From assembly GCA_017882555.1 (NCBI GenBank), contig JADGPH010000282.1:1-6122 (forward strand): DNA of 6,122 nt, given 5' to 3'. The notes below the pieces were generated by a model. That model was not told where the DNA came from. It was given only the letters and a program-made list of their open reading frames with translations, and did no database searches. Below are positions 5,504-6,122 of this stretch, one piece after another (the stretch's first letter is position 1; every line of letters begins with the position of its first letter). This DNA is from Thermoleophilia bacterium. Lineage in GTDB: Bacteria; Actinomycetota; Thermoleophilia; Miltoncostaeales; Miltoncostaeaceae. The translations under genes were made by a program, and so were the position numbers.

Positions 5504-6122
5504 TGGTCTCGCGCCTGCACATGGTTGGGGGCGCCGCCGAGCCCGCAGCCACCGCAGAGAGCGCTGCAGGGGGGTGCGCATTGGTCATTGCGTGCCGGAC
5601 GCCGGTCATCACTGCAGGGGTGCGTACGTGGATCGAGACGGCCGCCCCGCATATTCGGGTGGTGGGGATCGCATCCAAACCATGCGAGCTGCGTGCGCTT
5701 TGGCGCACCCACCGGCCGCAGGTGGTCGTGCTCGTAAGCGACCTTCACGTGCCGTCACTCCTGACGGTCATGCGGCAGGAGGCGAGCGACGCCAGGATCC
5801 TTGTACTCGCCAAGCAATGCGAACTGCGGCATGAGGTCGCGCTGATCCGCGCCGGCGCGTCCGGAGTCCTGAACCTTTGTTGTCAGCTCGAGGAACTTGT
5901 GAGCGCCATCGAGCTGCTGCGGGGCGGAAGGGCATCGGTCAGCGCCGCCGCCGTGCGGGCTCTGGCGAGTCGCGAAGGATGCCAGGACCTCACCTCCCGC
6001 CAGCGTGAGATTCTCGACCTGTTGAACGACGGAGTGCGGCCTCGGGAGATCGCCGAGCGTCTTGTTATCTCTCCGAACACGGTCAAGACGCACATGTTTC
6101 GAATGCGTAAGCGGCTCCAAGA
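5503..6122 (+). CDS. LuxR/NarL-type DNA-binding regulator with degenerate receiver domain, C-terminus cut by window edge
   Basis: ATG 5503 overlaps the preceding TGA (TGATG); ATG 5521 is an in-frame alternative. There are 206 codons before the edge. After a 24-residue Ala/Gly-rich leader, residues 25-140 follow the receiver fold: CALVIACRTPVITAGVRTWI (25-44), VVVLVSDLHVP (74-84, with Asp80 at the phospho-acceptor position), ARILVLAKQ (97-105) and IRAGASGVLNLCCQLEELVSAI (115-136). Key residues are changed: the acidic pair of the first strand is Ala-Cys, the Thr/Ser of strand 4 is Ala, and the Lys of strand 5 is absent. Residues 163-206 are a clear LuxR-type helix-turn-helix (LTSRQREILDLLNDG, REIAERLVISPNTVKTHMFR); the recognition helix is complete, and only the last residues are missing. 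No histidine kinase lies in view. Coupling to the sigma/anti-sigma pair suggests that it regulates the same response, perhaps without phosphorylation. Confidence 0.88.
   Translation, partial: MVSRLHMVGGAAEPAATAESAAGGCALVIACRTPVITAGVRTWIETAAPHIRVVGIASKPCELRALWRTHRPQVVVLVSDLHVPSLLTVMRQEASDARILVLAKQCELRHEVALIRAGASGVLNLCCQLEELVSAIELLRGGRASVSAAAVRALASREGCQDLTSRQREILDLLNDGVRPREIAERLVISPNTVKTHMFRMRKRLQ

Noticed and set aside
1..6122. tRNA, rRNA, riboswitch, CRISPR array, insertion sequence or attachment site
   Set aside because: No cloverleaf, conserved riboswitch core, regularly spaced direct repeats, transposase motifs or flanking terminal repeats were seen by eye.

Overview
The window is high-GC DNA from a bacterial chromosome, most likely an actinomycete-type organism (Actinomycetota, possibly class Thermoleophilia). 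The taxonomic hint rests on codon bias towards G/C in third positions and on family resemblance: a substrate-binding-like protein, a secreted beta-sandwich protein with an NPNPFPV core, a small secreted protein with an SGNLGAG motif, and an ECF sigma factor. No search was run. There are no RNA genes, mobile elements or CRISPR repeats that I can see.

Left part, minus strand. A periplasmic-binding-protein-like gene runs off the left edge (662 down to 1). Upstream of it lies a weakly supported hypothetical ORF (1127-768), and between the two is a perfect 15-bp inverted repeat (715-749) that could be a terminator or operator. Further upstream is a 214-aa membrane-anchored or secreted beta-sandwich protein (1932-1288). 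A divergent intergenic region of about 515 bp (1933-2448) follows; it carries a sigma70-like promoter pointing right.

Middle, plus strand. Two exported proteins form a probable operon, 31 bp apart: a 115-aa small secreted protein with two cysteines (2449-2796) and a 213-aa secreted protein (2828-3469). A hairpin at 3592-3621 followed by a T-rich run probably ends this transcript. The following 730 bp (3470-4199) hold no gene I can support.

Right part, plus strand. Three tightly overlapping genes form a regulatory operon: an ECF-type sigma factor (4200-4736), a single-pass membrane protein in the anti-sigma position (4733-5503, ATGA overlap), and a LuxR/NarL-type regulator with a degenerate receiver domain (5503 onwards, TGATG overlap, cut by the right edge).

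The most interesting observation is that the outer domain of the membrane anti-sigma-like protein aligns with the C-terminal part of the secreted 213-aa protein: LWT, two cysteines, VAG, a G-rich beta segment and AAGxQI occur in the same order. This suggests that the secretion locus and the regulatory locus belong to one system, in which an exported protein and the sensor of a sigma/anti-sigma pair share an extracytoplasmic domain. That link is an inference.
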